From assembly GCA_037039925.1 (NCBI GenBank), contig JAXRKP010000395.1:105001-169000 (forward strand): DNA of 64,000 nt. Reading direction: 5' to 3'. Source of the stretch: Doris montereyensis (Eukaryota; Mollusca; Gastropoda; Nudibranchia; Dorididae). The notes beneath the pieces were generated by a model. That model made no database searches. It saw nothing but the letters and a program-made list of their open reading frames with translations, and was not told the DNA's origin. This document shows, one piece after another, positions 47,650 to 58,935 of this stretch (the stretch's first letter is position 1; the number at the start of each line of letters is the position of its first letter). The translations under genes and the position numbers were made by a program.

Positions 47650-48113
47650 CTCTCAAATTTTGCTCTCATTGGGGATGGTGTTTCAGTCTCAGATATGGTG
47701 TCATCATACTTTTTGTCCGGTGTTGCATCAAAGGTCACCTGCGGACTGTTGGTCACACCCCAGTGAGAGGACACTGATCCGATACTTCCGTCTTCTTCAT
47801 CCACTAGTAATCCTAAACTGTGGCTTCGTCGTTCTACTTCATCTTTCACTACTACTAGGTTTTCACTTGAGACTTGAGGATTTTCAATTTTTCCTTCCCC
47901 ATCATTGATTTGATCCACCACTTCATGATCAGAGCTTCTTACCCCTTCAGTGCCCTTTATTCGTATGGGGTGACGAGGAGTAGATCTATTTGCTGCAATG
48001 CCATGAAGTGTATAGCATTTATGTAGATGGCGTTTAAAAATGTACGGGTTAGAAACTTTAAAGCCACATATATCGCAAGTCAAAACACTTGCTACAGTCC
48101 TTGCTTTTGGCAT
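47650..48113 (-). CDS. Poly-zinc-finger gene, first coding exon
   Basis: The ATG at 48113-48111 opens MPKARTVASVLTCDICGF; no in-frame ATG lies upstream, and an acceptor (TTTTTCTCAG, ending at 48211) precedes a 97-base leader, so 48114-48210 is probably 5' UTR and at least one non-coding exon lies further upstream. A single atypical finger, CDICGFKVSNPYIFKRHLHK-C, ends in cysteine (C2HC). The rest is an acidic, probably disordered region with a VKDE SUMO-type motif and several acidic serines. Donor GTAGAT at 47649; two bases carry over to the exon at 45870. Confidence 0.88.
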
Positions 48114-48456
48114 GATGATGGGATTTGTGACTCAGCCAGCACTACAAATTAGTTTTTAAGTTCTAGCATCAAGAAAGAAGACAGGTGGTTTCTTTTCATT
48201 CCAGTGGTTTCTGAGAAAAAATGTATAAAAAGCAAAATATATCAATGTATTTTAATTCTACAATGAAAGCAAATGAATGTTGATTAAGAATACAAGTAAA
48301 AGAGATGGAATAATATGATACTAAGAATTCAATATAAATTTTGTCATTTTAGTTCTCAGTCAGCAGGTGTAGTCTTCTCAAACACAAAAAAGAAAAATAC
48401 AAGGACACAGGGTGTCTCAATGAAAGATTTCATATAATAAGCTGACTTTGGGGGCG

Positions 48457-48535
48457 ATATGGAAGAGTGGCTAAAAGGCATTGCACTGTGATCCAGAGAT
48501 ACTGAGTTTGAGCCCCACTCGAGCAATTAGTTTTT
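48457..48535 (+). repeat. tRNA-like SINE head
   Basis: GGGCGATATGGAAGAGTGGC (A-box region) and GAGTTTGAGCCCCACTCG (B-box region) are spaced about as in a class II tRNA. The acceptor ends do not pair and no anticodon arm is convincing, so this is a SINE head, not a tRNA gene. Confidence 0.5.
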
Positions 48536-48703
48536 TTTTCCTCGAGTACAAAAAATTACCCTATCACTTGGACAACATGGGTGTTTCCTGTTACATTGAA
48601 TTCAATGATAAAAGAAATAATACTGCAGTAGGCCAGTAGTAGTAGTAGTAATAGTAGTAGTATCTAATGATAAAAGAAATAGTACTGCAGTAGGCCGGTA
48701 ACT

Positions 48704-49124
48704 AGTAAAGAGGAAATATGAAATTGAATTTGAAGGCCTAATAGGTAGAACAGAGACTGTACAAAGACAGAAAAGTTTGGGCAAAATTGCCCTTCCTCAG
48801 TCACAAGACTGCTATAGTGGTCGTGAGTTATGGTGCCAAAAGGTGGCCAGTCATGTGATGATCCATCACATAATTACATGAGTAAGCCTCATAACAATAG
48901 AAACAAAAAGTATATATATAGGTAACCCTATATATATATATATATATAATAAAAAATATAAGAAAGTGAAAAGGAAAAAAAGAAATTAGGGAATGAAGAA
49001 TGAGGTAAAGCTGCTAATGAGCAGAGACAGACAGACAGGGAGAGAGGAGGAGAGAGAGAGAGAGAAAGGAAGAGATCTATTTAGGCCTTCAAATTCAATT
49101 TTGTATAAAAATTTCCTCTTTACA
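48704..49124. mobile_element. Possible foldback element with inverted arms
   Basis: TAAAGAGGAAAT ... TTGAATTTGAAGGCCTA at 48704-48742 recurs inverted at 49081-49124. Between them are AT runs, a purine-rich tract and, on the minus strand at 48770-48802, CTGAGGA followed by a GGGC/GCCC hairpin and AAAC, similar to the motif in the 37 kb foldback. Confidence 0.5.
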
Positions 49125-49632
49125 TTTGAATTCAAGAGCGTAAGCCTGATAATAGTCTCCTTTCTCTAAAGAAATTGGAATGCCAGGCTTAGCACCTTTC
49201 GGTGCCCACATGGACAGAACTATATTTTGTTTCCTTTTCAACTTGTACCTGAAATATAATTCAAAGGAAAAATTCACTAGTTGATAACCAGATTCGATTC
49301 CCTCGCTTTTTTGCTTGCGAATACATTAATGTTGACTAGGGAAAAATATTATAACTTGCATTAATACTCCCCCGAAAAAAATGATTTTTATATATAGCGA
49401 TCTAAAAACATGCCCTTTGGGAGATTGGAAAACCATGCTGTATTACAGATAGTGAAGGTAATGACATTTATTAATAAGATAATATGAAAGCCCCATAGGA
49501 ACAAAGACGCGACAAAAACAAGGAATTTAATAAACAGAAAAAAATCCTGGCCACCATTTCCGATATATGCACCTTGCCCCACTCTTTGTCTTTATATACA
49601 GATAGTGCTGGTAAGCGGACTGAATTTTATGT

Positions 49633-49725
49633 AGCCAATGACCATCCATTTCTATCTGACAGGCATGCAACAAAATCAATGAAAGTTTCCTCATTCATCA
49701 ACACTACATTGGTTGGACGAACATA
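49633..49725 (-). repeat. Single inverted copy of the 23.9 kb repeat unit
   Basis: CCAATGACCATCCATTTCTA, TCTGACAGGCATGCAACAAA and ATCAATGAAAGTTTCCTCAT are the reverse complement of the 62-base unit at 23947-24130, including the CCAACCAATGTAGTGTTG flank. Confidence 0.8.
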
Positions 49726-50519
49726 TTTGACTGAATGATTAATCTCAATTATTATTACATGTAACATATATGATGAATTTAAACAATTGTTCATGTCATC
49801 TGTAATGGCATTAAAATATAACAGTATCGTCCTACTAAGAATGAGTGAAGCAGTGAAGTGATATTTTTGTTTGAGTCCATCCTAGCATCGCCTTAATTTA
49901 GATAACATTCACTTGTAATCCACATTATCATACAGTCATGTTTTTAAAAGCTCTCAATAAAGCATGATAACATTGATTGATATATATATATATACTAGGC
50001 CTAGAGTGGTGTAACGTCAATACGGCTACCTAAGGATCGAAAGTAGAGGTATTGTAAAGAACAAGAAAGGAACCTATTTGTGTCAATAACTTATCCATGG
50101 TGCCGGAAGATCTAAAAATAGTCCATATATATATATGGTATAGTATGTAAAAAATATGACGCATTATAAACTGCATTTTGATAGGTTAATGCCAAGGAAA
50201 ATCCCAAATGTCCCATATAACATCAACACGGCTACTGTAACATCAGCTTAGTTTTACATTTAATAGCAAAACAATCACCCACTATAAAAAAATGACAAAA
50301 ATACAATAACAACAAAATAGATACTTGTTAGTTATTGTATGGAACAAACAACATCTATTTTTATTAAAATGAGAACTTTTATTGAAATAAAAGAGAATTT
50401 TTTAATTAAATAAAGAGAACTTTAACACAACAGACACATCAAACAGAACTGACCAGCTTTACATCAAACAAAATTGACCAGCTGAGCTGTTATGATTTCA
50501 TATAGAAGATCTAGATTAT

Positions 50520-50712
50520 TTTTGATTTACCCGCATCCACAACTAAGGTGATCTCAGGGTTTTTGGTAGGATATTTTTAATTTTACCTTGACCAACGGGG
50601 GTAGATTTTACGTGAAAAGAACTCAAGAAAATGTTTCAACCTTTGGCAGGGCTTGAACCCACTACTATTGGATTGAAAGGCCGACATCTTGCCTCTGGAC
50701 TACCGTCATCCC
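50520..50712 (-). repeat. SINE-like repeat with tRNA-like head on the minus strand
   Basis: On the minus strand the right part shows GGTAGTCCAGAGGCAAGATG and GTGGGTTCAAGCCCTGCCAA, a good B box. The body, TGATTTACCCGCATCCACAA ... GGTGATCTCAGGGTTTTTGG on the plus strand, recurs at 54297-54425. A further tRNA-like B box (GGGTTCGAGTCC, minus strand) is at 27276-27290. Confidence 0.6.
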
Positions 50713-52969
50713 ATTTAAATCTAGATTCTAGAGATTTATTCTGAAATATTTGTCACACACCTAAAAATGGGGAAAAAAGGACGACCTGTTCTGTGATGAA
50801 TGGAAATGAATAAGAAATATAATATTTTAGATCTACATATCCTACCGTTCAATATTTTAGGGGGCTTATAAGAATGATTGATTATAATTTTTAAACACTT
50901 TTAGTTAGATTTTACTTTCTAAAATGTGAGAATGGTCAATTTCATTTTAGAATTTGATGTATCTCTAAAGAAGGATAAAAAATATTTGGGTAAATTCTAG
51001 GCCATATATCTGTACACAAAACAGCAAAAAAGCATTCCTTTTATTCTTTAAGTTATAATCTATTCAATAGTAAAAGATTTAGAATCAAAGTCTACTTCAC
51101 TAGTAAATCTAGAAGATCCAGAGATGTGAACATTGTCCAAATCTCTAATCTAGATCTAGAAGTCCAAATTTGGAGAGTAATATCTTAAATCCTTCAACTT
51201 GTTCATTCCAAACCAAATCAAAGAAAAATTGACTATAAGAAAAAGTCAATTATTCCGTGAACCATTGCTTTTGCCCATAGTCCACCCACTAACTTGTAGA
51301 CCAAGGAAGAAGAGCCCTGTTCCTGAAATATTGTTCTCCCCCTAGAAGATAATGGGGGACACTTCTCAACAAAAGTGCAAACCATCAGTTTGAAACCAAC
51401 CATCTAGATCTAGGAGGTAACAATATTAAATCTTTCATAATCTATCTGGCATATTTGAATGCAACCAGCAATCAGATATGAGTGCTTCTTGTAACCGAGT
51501 CACCTTTAGAATACTCCTAAATTCTGCCTAATAGTATGACGACGTCAAGACACAAGAGAGACTCGATGGTACGCAAACTCCAATCATAAAACTTGAAGAT
51601 TCCACGTTATGTCCGTATAAATTTCCATAATAGCAACATCATGGTAAATGAAAATGTCAGTAAACAAAATCCAGCTCGTAGATGTAAAGCAAGCAGATGA
51701 AGAAACAACAAATCGAACGTACTTTTGTCTGATTTTGCAAGTTCGTCTGCACTGAATTCCGGGCAAGTCTCAGAGGCTGATGAGCCGATGGCAATGCCAT
51801 CAGATTCAACCCATTACATATCTGTTAAGGCATATCTGACGTAAACTTCAATAAATTAATTCAAAATCTATTAAAGTACGCAAAAATGATGATGTTTTAG
51901 GTCGACTATCGGAGTTTGACAGGGTTGGTGTCACCTCTGTCTGTTCACTGTTCCAAACCTAACAATGGCCGATGGCAACGGCATGGGGTTGCCAACATTT
52001 CCGCTTCGATCGATGCATCATTATTCTCACTAGGGCGACTTTGAGACGGGCAAATGTCCCAATTTGAGATAAAAAGTACATCTAATTTTGGAAAAATATT
52101 GACCTGATTCATATTTTCTAAAATACAAACCTTAACCTTGAGATCATAATATCCCCGAAACCGACTGAGACTTACGTCCAAACAAGCAGACGGTCTGCGG
52201 CTAAAGTAGGTCAACGATTTTCTGCTTGGTAATAAATATTCATGAATGAATGCAAGCACAAAGAGCCCTGTGCGCCAGACTGCTGCATACCCGTCTGAAT
52301 GTGAAAGACGTACGGCTTGACTTGGAATTGGAAGACGTCTAAAATGTGTGCAGATCTAGACTGATAAATATGAGCAAAGCATAAAATCGCGTGGCTCAAA
52401 TGACTCTACAATTTATCGTGGTCCAGCCTGCCTCTTCATACTTCATTGTCATTATTAGCCTACTGGACACAGGCCTAAGACCAATGACAGCATTGTGATA
52501 CCTCTGTCCTCAATACACGAATAAAAGGTCCTATAGGACATAGAAAGTCACACGACTGTGAAAGATCTGTGATTATTGTAGATTAAAACAAAGCCAACAA
52601 ATCCACGTAGATCTAGATTCTACATCTACATGAGCATGGACGTTATAAATTGAAGCTATTTTCTTCTTTTTTTTTCTCTCTTTTTTTTTTGTTGCGATTC
52701 GGTGGATCACGAGTTTGAGTGAAAAGCTGACATTTTTACCACCTGTGTGGTCGACTTTGAATGGAGAAAGAGACAACCACATGAGGAAAGTACATAGTTC
52801 ATCATAAAACTATAGTTGATGGCAAGCTAATAAATGATGTATGGCAATAGTAACAACCGTGTGGGATGGCTTGCAAACTGTGCGGGGGAAAGTCAGCGTA
52901 GATTTTTATATACATATTATATAACAATAAAAATTAGTAATTAAGCCGTTGTTTTTTCGTCACCCCCCC

Positions 52970-53099
<130 letters not shown>

Positions 53100-55391
53100 G
53101 TATGTAATTTTCATAATAAACACAAGACAAGAGGACTACATTGTTAGTCATACTGAGTCATACGATAATAAGGCAAATATAAACGTATGTTATTATGAAA
53201 CTGAACACCTAACTTGATGGACATTTTATTGACATTTTATTGTCTTTGTTTTGGTTTTTTTTCGAACGGTAAGAATACCACAGAAGATAAAAGCGATAAT
53301 AAGGCATTATGCAAAAGAAGATGTTGTATATAAAAGAAAACAAAGAATGTTATAAAGACATAGCAGAACATTGAACACCTACGCATAAAATGTCGTGGAA
53401 GTATGATGGTCAACCCCCTCCCCCTCCTCCTACTTCCTCTCAACACTTGAATAAAATATGTCATACTCATCGAAAACTTCGGGGGAAAAGACGAACTTTT
53501 CATTGATAGGATTGTTTTACAAGAGTAGCAAAAGACTGAATATAGTTAATTGTCAGACACCGCAGTCGTTTTATTAACACAAACATAAAATATTCGTTGC
53601 TTAACATCAATTTGACTCATTATAGCAGCAAAACAGTATTCCACAATGAGGTTTTTTTTTCTTTCTCGTTATTTGGAACGTTTATCTGCTCCAAATTAAC
53701 ATCGGTAGGAAAGAGCAAATTACAATGAAGTGTCAATTGGTTACGTTAAAGACACATCAGAACATTATAACAGATACGTTGTAATTCGAGTGTCAAATGA
53801 CTGTATTGGGAAGGGATTTATTGTGTCTCTTCATAGTCTGAACAACCCCCTCTCCCCCTCCTCCTACTTCCTCTCAACACTTGAATAATTAATATGTCCC
53901 TTCCTCATCAGCCTTATCAGTATCATACTTCTGAACAATTTGCAGGACAAATCGTCTCACAAAAATGCAAATGTTGAATGAAAAAATGAGCAAATGAATA
54001 AACAGTTTATATATTATAGTAGATGAGATGAACTGCAGGAGACGGGTTCAGAGCAAATTGCACAATGGGTGTCACATTGGTTGTCACTGAGTCGAAGGTG
54101 ATTGACTCAAAAGATCAAAACGACATAAATAGTAAAAGATGACTGTCTCCCCTGAGTGTGGGAGGCAAATGAATAAACAGTTTATATATTATAGTAGATG
54201 AGATGAACAGTGTAGACCTGATTGACTCAAAAGATCCACAATAGTTTTGCAAAGAGGGCCTGTCCACAATTTTTTGGTGAGGTGAGAATGATGATTTTGA
54301 TTTGATTTGATTTACCCACATCCATAATTAAGGTGATCTCGGGGTTTTTGGTAGGATTTTAAATTTTGCCCGAACTGCCCTGTAAACAGCCAAGGGATCA
54401 TTAACGACTTTCGGAAAGATTAAACATATTAATTATCTTATTTGAAATCTGACATATTATTCACTGAACAGGAAAATAACACCAAAAGTTGTCTTATTCA
54501 GGAGTGCAAACCATTGAAGCCATATAAATCCATTTACCATCAATTCTTTTGTGTTTCAGTTGAGAAAAGTAAAATAATGAAAAAGAAAACAATGCCATGT
54601 TATTACATTTCAAATTGAATATATCAAAAACGAAAAAAGATGTGTTCTTTCATTATAGAACAAAAATATGAAATGGACAATCGGGCCGAATTTGGATTAA
54701 AATCTAGATACATGTATTTAAATTTATCGGTTTTACGAGACCCGGATTAATCTTCAATTGAAAAACGAAAGAACAAATGGCATACGAATTGAAAAAACTT
54801 GAAGAATATTCAAAACTGTTGTGTTAATTATCACAACAACACATCGATTCACTGTGATTTTAGATTTATCCACTTCAGACAATTAACAAATAGCTTACAG
54901 AGGCTGTGGGGGGGGGGGGATTTTAACTCGGGCCGCAAATGGCCCATAGGCCGATTTTGGTCATGCGTGCTGTAGGCGGACAAATACATGTACACTCAAA
55001 CCCACACTCGGTACAAAACTGAAAACTACCCATACCTCAGACCACATACACTCGTTACCCCATGACAAGTCGTCCTCGATTTTCATTTTTACACTTCTGA
55101 GGTTCATTGGATAACATCTGTTACTTTTTGTTTATCAATAGTTGATTCACCCCATAAAGAAAGAAAAAGTAAAATTGTTATAGCAGGTTCTTGTCGTCGT
55201 CTCGGAGATCGTCTGGGGGCGACATAATTAGCTGCGGTTCTTCTAGGGGTCTATCTTCTTCATGTTGCACTTCAGAAGTCTGGGTGTTGTTGAAGCTTGG
55301 GTTACTTCATTGGCAGGTACGATATCCCTTTGCTGAAGTGTAGGGGTGGTAAAGGCAGTCTGTAGGACATGTTCTTCATTAAATTATCACT

Positions 55392-55617
55392 TCATTCCTC
55401 TAAGTCTAAGTCCCCTTCAGGGCCACACGAGTTTTCAACGGGTCTGGCTGAATCTGAATCCGAAATTAATGCCTGTCCTATGACGGGTTGATTTGAAGCA
55501 CTGGTTGTTTCATTTTTCATCACCTTGTTCATCTTAACAGTCTCCTCCCTGAATAACTTGCGCAGGTAGTAGTAGGTTCCGGTGAAATATTTTCCTCCTG
55601 CCTCCGTAGATCGGCCA
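55392..55617 (-). pseudogene. Open remnant inside the LTR relic
   Basis: About 74 codons with protein-like composition, including GGKYFTGTYYYLRKLF and a terminal acidic part, end at a stop (55394-55392). Position near the 3' side of the relic suggests the end of its polyprotein, but I do not recognise a domain. Confidence 0.3.
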
Positions 55618-56079
55618 GACTTTAAATGCTAGGCTAGTTAGTAGCATCTGGTTAGCCTGTCACTTCGTATATATGTTAGGGCTTCACTTATCTTGGTTGT
55701 ATGTCCAATGTTACGTACTATATGAAGCGTAGCTCAACTCCATACTATGGATTTAACACTGTGGATGCTAATGTGTTTGATGCTCTTCTTGCTACGTGCA
55801 TAGTTTGTTTTGTTTCTCTTTCTTCTGCCATTGCTTGTTGCTAGAGTGTCCAGAGGAGAGTGACTGTGATTATATGCGTCAAGATGGCGACGATGTTGTC
55901 ATTTTTGTGCAAGTTAATGGCTGGGGAAAAGAAAGTGTGATCAATGAAGTGAAGTTTTATTTGCGTCTTCTCCCACCGTGGATGATCTTTCTCGTGAATT
56001 TTGTATAAGCTTCGAGCCAAACCGCGTTGGGATAGTTGTGTGCCAGTGTGAAAGAATGTGGCAAGTACAATTGTACATT

Positions 56080-56515
56080 ATGTGACCCCAATGACCCCAA
56101 TGTGTCAAGCTCGCTGTGACAGGCCACACATTGGGCACCAATGGATAGAATATGCTAAGAAAAAATGCTATGGTCCCAATGTGAACGGCACACGGTTCGT
56201 GTCGTGCCCCATGTTGGGCACCAATGTCACAGTCACAGGGTTGTTGGTTGTGGGCACTTTGTAGAATCTCCGTCATGTTGGGCACCAATGTCATAGGGTT
56301 GTTGGTTGTGACAAGCCTCACTTTGTAGAATCTCCCTGACCCATGTTGGGCACCAATGTCATAGGGTTGTTGGTTGTGACAAGCCTCACTTTGTAGAATC
56401 TCCTGACCCATGTTGGGCACCAATGTGTTGTTGTTGACCCATGTTGTGACAAGCCTCACAGGGTTGTTGGTTGTGCCTCACTTTGTAGAATCTCCGTGAC
56501 CCACGTTGGGCGCCA
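56080..56515 (-). repeat. Tandem repeat of primer-binding-site leader
   Basis: Four to five copies of a roughly 68-base unit. On the minus strand each copy has TTGGTGCCCAACATGGGTCA, then AGATTCTACAAAGTGAGGCT and TGTCACAACCAACAACCC. The first part is a variant of the primer-binding site at 56498-56515, so the array has grown out of the retroelement leader. Confidence 0.75.
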
Positions 56516-57509
56516 ATGTCACATACATAGCCTCTCGCTCACGTTCTAACTACACACATATACAGCGATAATGAGGAAGACAGATGACTTGTTGTAATGT
56601 TTGTGTGTCAACATTGATTGTATTTAAAATATAAGTTTAATGCTCTCTCTGTCTCAGCCTTATCAGTATCATAATGTCTCCCCTGGACAATTCGCACGCA
56701 CAAAACGGCTCACAAGATGCATATGTTGGAGAGGGTGAGTAGGTGAATAAACAGGTTATATAGATGAGATGAATAGAATAGCGAGAGTGTTATCAGTACA
56801 AGCGGATTGGCTCAACAAAATAAAATAACATAAACATTAAAATTAAAGAGGTGAGTGTGGGAGGGGAGAATCAGACAGTGTAGGCGGGAAAATAAATTCA
56901 AACCCACACCAAGTACAAAGCTAAAAACTACTCATATCTCACTCTCAGACTTAATAGTGTCACAGAAGAGTCTCCGCCCCTAGTTAGAGTCAAATTCAAA
57001 TTGCCCTCTAGATTAGATGAAATTTTAAAATATATGGTTTAACCTGAATGGTAACTTCGTCACACGAAGACTGTTCAACCTATCTTTGTTCATCATCATC
57101 GGTCTACCAGTTCTGAAATCATGTTGTTAGCCCTAATATGTTATCATTTTCTCCCCTTTATTTGGCGCTTCTATATCAATGATGTCCATGATACAAGGGT
57201 TAAAACTTTACTCAGACTCTGACTACCGGTATTGATGACTAATTGGGGTGTGGAGGAGGAGGGGTTAAACAATTACAAGACAGGTTAAGTTTTATATCCC
57301 ATCCTCCTCCCTTCCGTTCCACAACTCACCACAACCCCATCCGTGTGTTTTGGTTCAAATCGGAAGATGAACCACATCCCTCTGTCACTTTCACACACCA
57401 CGTACCTATAATATCAAAACTTATTGGAATACATTTGCAACTATGGTTACGTCAAATACGTCAAATCTTAAAATTTCGACCTATATCAATAGCACAGGCA
57501 CAAAGTGAG

Positions 57510-58080
57510 GATATGGGGGAGTGCGAATCCACATATACCAAACTGAATGTCTTCTGTGGATTATCGGAGTGGGCTGTGCATGGTCCTTTCTTCTTTGATG
57601 GACAAAACTGTTACCGGATTCCATGGCATTGGAAATGTTATCCAAATCCAAGATGTTCATTCCACAACTAGCCGCAGAAGTGACTGCATTTTTCAGCAAG
57701 ATGGCGTACTGTCGCACTGGCATCTCGACGTCCGCAGACTTCTCAATGATCTTTAGATGAATTGGCCATGTTAGACAACAAGACAATGTGTTTTGCAAGA
57801 GGTCCCTGAGATCACCAGGCCTGACTGTTTGTGACATAGAGCTGTGGGGACACGTCAAGGACATAGTTTATGCACATATACTTCCATTAGCTGTAACCTT
57901 GGATGATTTGCAGGGACGCATCACCGAATTAGTATTCTCGATCTTACCAAATACTGCAGAGAGCCTGGGCTGAGCTTGATCACCGTATCTAAGTTTTGCC
58001 GAGTAACTCGATAAATTTACATTAACTATTTAGGTCTGGAAATTGGGTGCGGTTTTTATAAACATCCTGTATTCTTACTG
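57510..58080 (+). pseudogene. Mariner-family transposase, frame-shifted remnant
   Basis: Three frames together show a mariner-type transposase core: a FLLWWTKLLPDSMALEML segment, CIFQQDGVLSHWHLDVRRLL (the IFQQDG block with a catalytic Asp), then RSPGLTVCDIELWGHVKD and LDDLQGRITELV. SPGLT has lost the usual Asp of SPDLT. Internal stops and shifts make it dead. The 3' end is followed by TTTTTATAAACATCCTGTA (about 58054-58072), a plausible terminal inverted repeat. I found no matching 5' end. Confidence 0.8.
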
Positions 58081-58429
58081 AAGGAAAATTCAGTATGAAA
58101 TAGAAATTTGCGCTTGTCTCCACAATTTTGGTATATTTTCCATTAACAACTTGTTTAGATTTACTATTTGACTTTGCGTTCTATTTCTAAGTTCACTGAT
58201 TTGTGATGAAGCAAAGAAAACGAGCGTTTCTGAACCTGGTCAGACTTATATTATCAAACAAGTCAACATGCACAAATAATGAAAATGGTGAGGATGTATA
58301 ATTATTGCTGAGAATTCACACAAATTAGTGGACTGTAGCAATTCTATTTATATGAGAAGAGGAAATACATACCTTAGTGACATAGCCACAGCTTGACAAT
58401 TAAAGATTGTTTGTTGACATACTACCGGT

Positions 58430-58540
58430 ATGTGTCAAACGGGCGGATGGCGGGTAGGTCCTACTCCTTTTCTTCTTTCACTTATCTTTCATCTTGCTGT
58501 TTCATCTTAATTCATCCTGAACTCATCGCAATGATGGACG
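58430..58540 (-). repeat. Copy of the dispersed GAATTAAG...AACAG family
   Basis: Minus strand: CAGGATGAATTAAGATGAAA, CAGCAAGATGAAAGATAAGT, GAAAGAAGAAAAGGAGTAGG and ACCTACCCGCCATCCGCCCG. It lies 330 bases before the VIRMA start codon. Confidence 0.6.
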
Positions 58541-58866
58541 GGGAAAGTTTAAATGAAATAAAACAAAAGTATGTGTCAAAAAAGAGAAAAACGGAGAAAA
58601 AAAGGAAAAGATAAGCGGATTTTAAGAGTTCCACAATACAGTCTAGAACGCATCAAATGGTATTCACATAACATATTCATACCAAAGAAGACTAGCAAAG
58701 ATGGGATGATAAAATGGGGTGGGGTGAGTTGGGGGGAGGAGGGGGAGGGGGAGGGGGGGGGGCGGGGTCGTTTCCAGCGTCGTCCCAATGTAGGCTTTCT
58801 ATGGAATTATAACGGGTTATCGGTCGTGGGCCCTGCCCGTGGAAAAATGAAAATTAGGATCGAAAC

Positions 58867-58935
58867 ATGGCGTCTTCCAGGGAAGACGTGAAGCTTCTCT
58901 TCTTTGATACATTTTATCATGATCAAAACAAAGAG
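58867..58935 (+). CDS. VIRMA: VIRMA (virilizer) homolog, first coding exon
   Basis: The ATG (context GAAACATGGCG) opens MASSREDVKLLFFDTFYHD followed by QNKE; donor GTAAAA starts at 58936, phase 0. L-L-F-x-D-T-F is the conserved N-terminal signature of virilizer/VIRMA (KIAA1429). VIRMA is the large scaffold of the m6A mRNA methyltransferase complex; it binds WTAP, HAKAI and ZC3H13 in the nucleus and directs methylation toward 3' UTRs and stop-codon regions. Only about the first 106 residues of a protein of roughly 1,800 are inside the window. A different open frame overlapping this exon (58571-58891) is accidental. Confidence 0.92.

Larger units (their letters stand above)
53880..57064 (-). 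mobile_element. Eroded LTR retroelement relic
   Basis: A putative 5' LTR spans 57064 down to 56517 (starts TGTGACGAAG, ends TGTGACA). It is followed at once by TGGCGCCCAACGTGGGTC (56515-56498), a typical primer-binding site. Parts of a second LTR are recognisable at 53890-54260 (shared CCTTATCAGTATCATA, AATAAACAG-TTATATA, GATGAGATGAA) and 54970-55070 (shared GTACAAA-CTGAAAACTAC-type block), split by inserted DNA. The internal region contains only a 74-codon open stretch ending at 55392 and a tandem repeat. No intact reverse transcriptase or integrase remains. Superfamily not assigned. Confidence 0.6.

Noticed and set aside
48457..48535. tRNA gene
   Set aside because: A and B box-like words are present but the acceptor stem and anticodon arm do not form; same for the tRNA-like stretches at 7725-7790, 27272-27330 and 50637-50712.
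57481..57864. 127-codon minus-strand frame
   Set aside because: Antisense of the mariner transposase remnant, which is recognisable on the plus strand.
58571..58891. 106-codon plus-strand frame before and over the VIRMA start
   Set aside because: Low-complexity Gly/Lys-rich reading through a G-rich tract; the VIRMA frame in the overlap is the conserved one.
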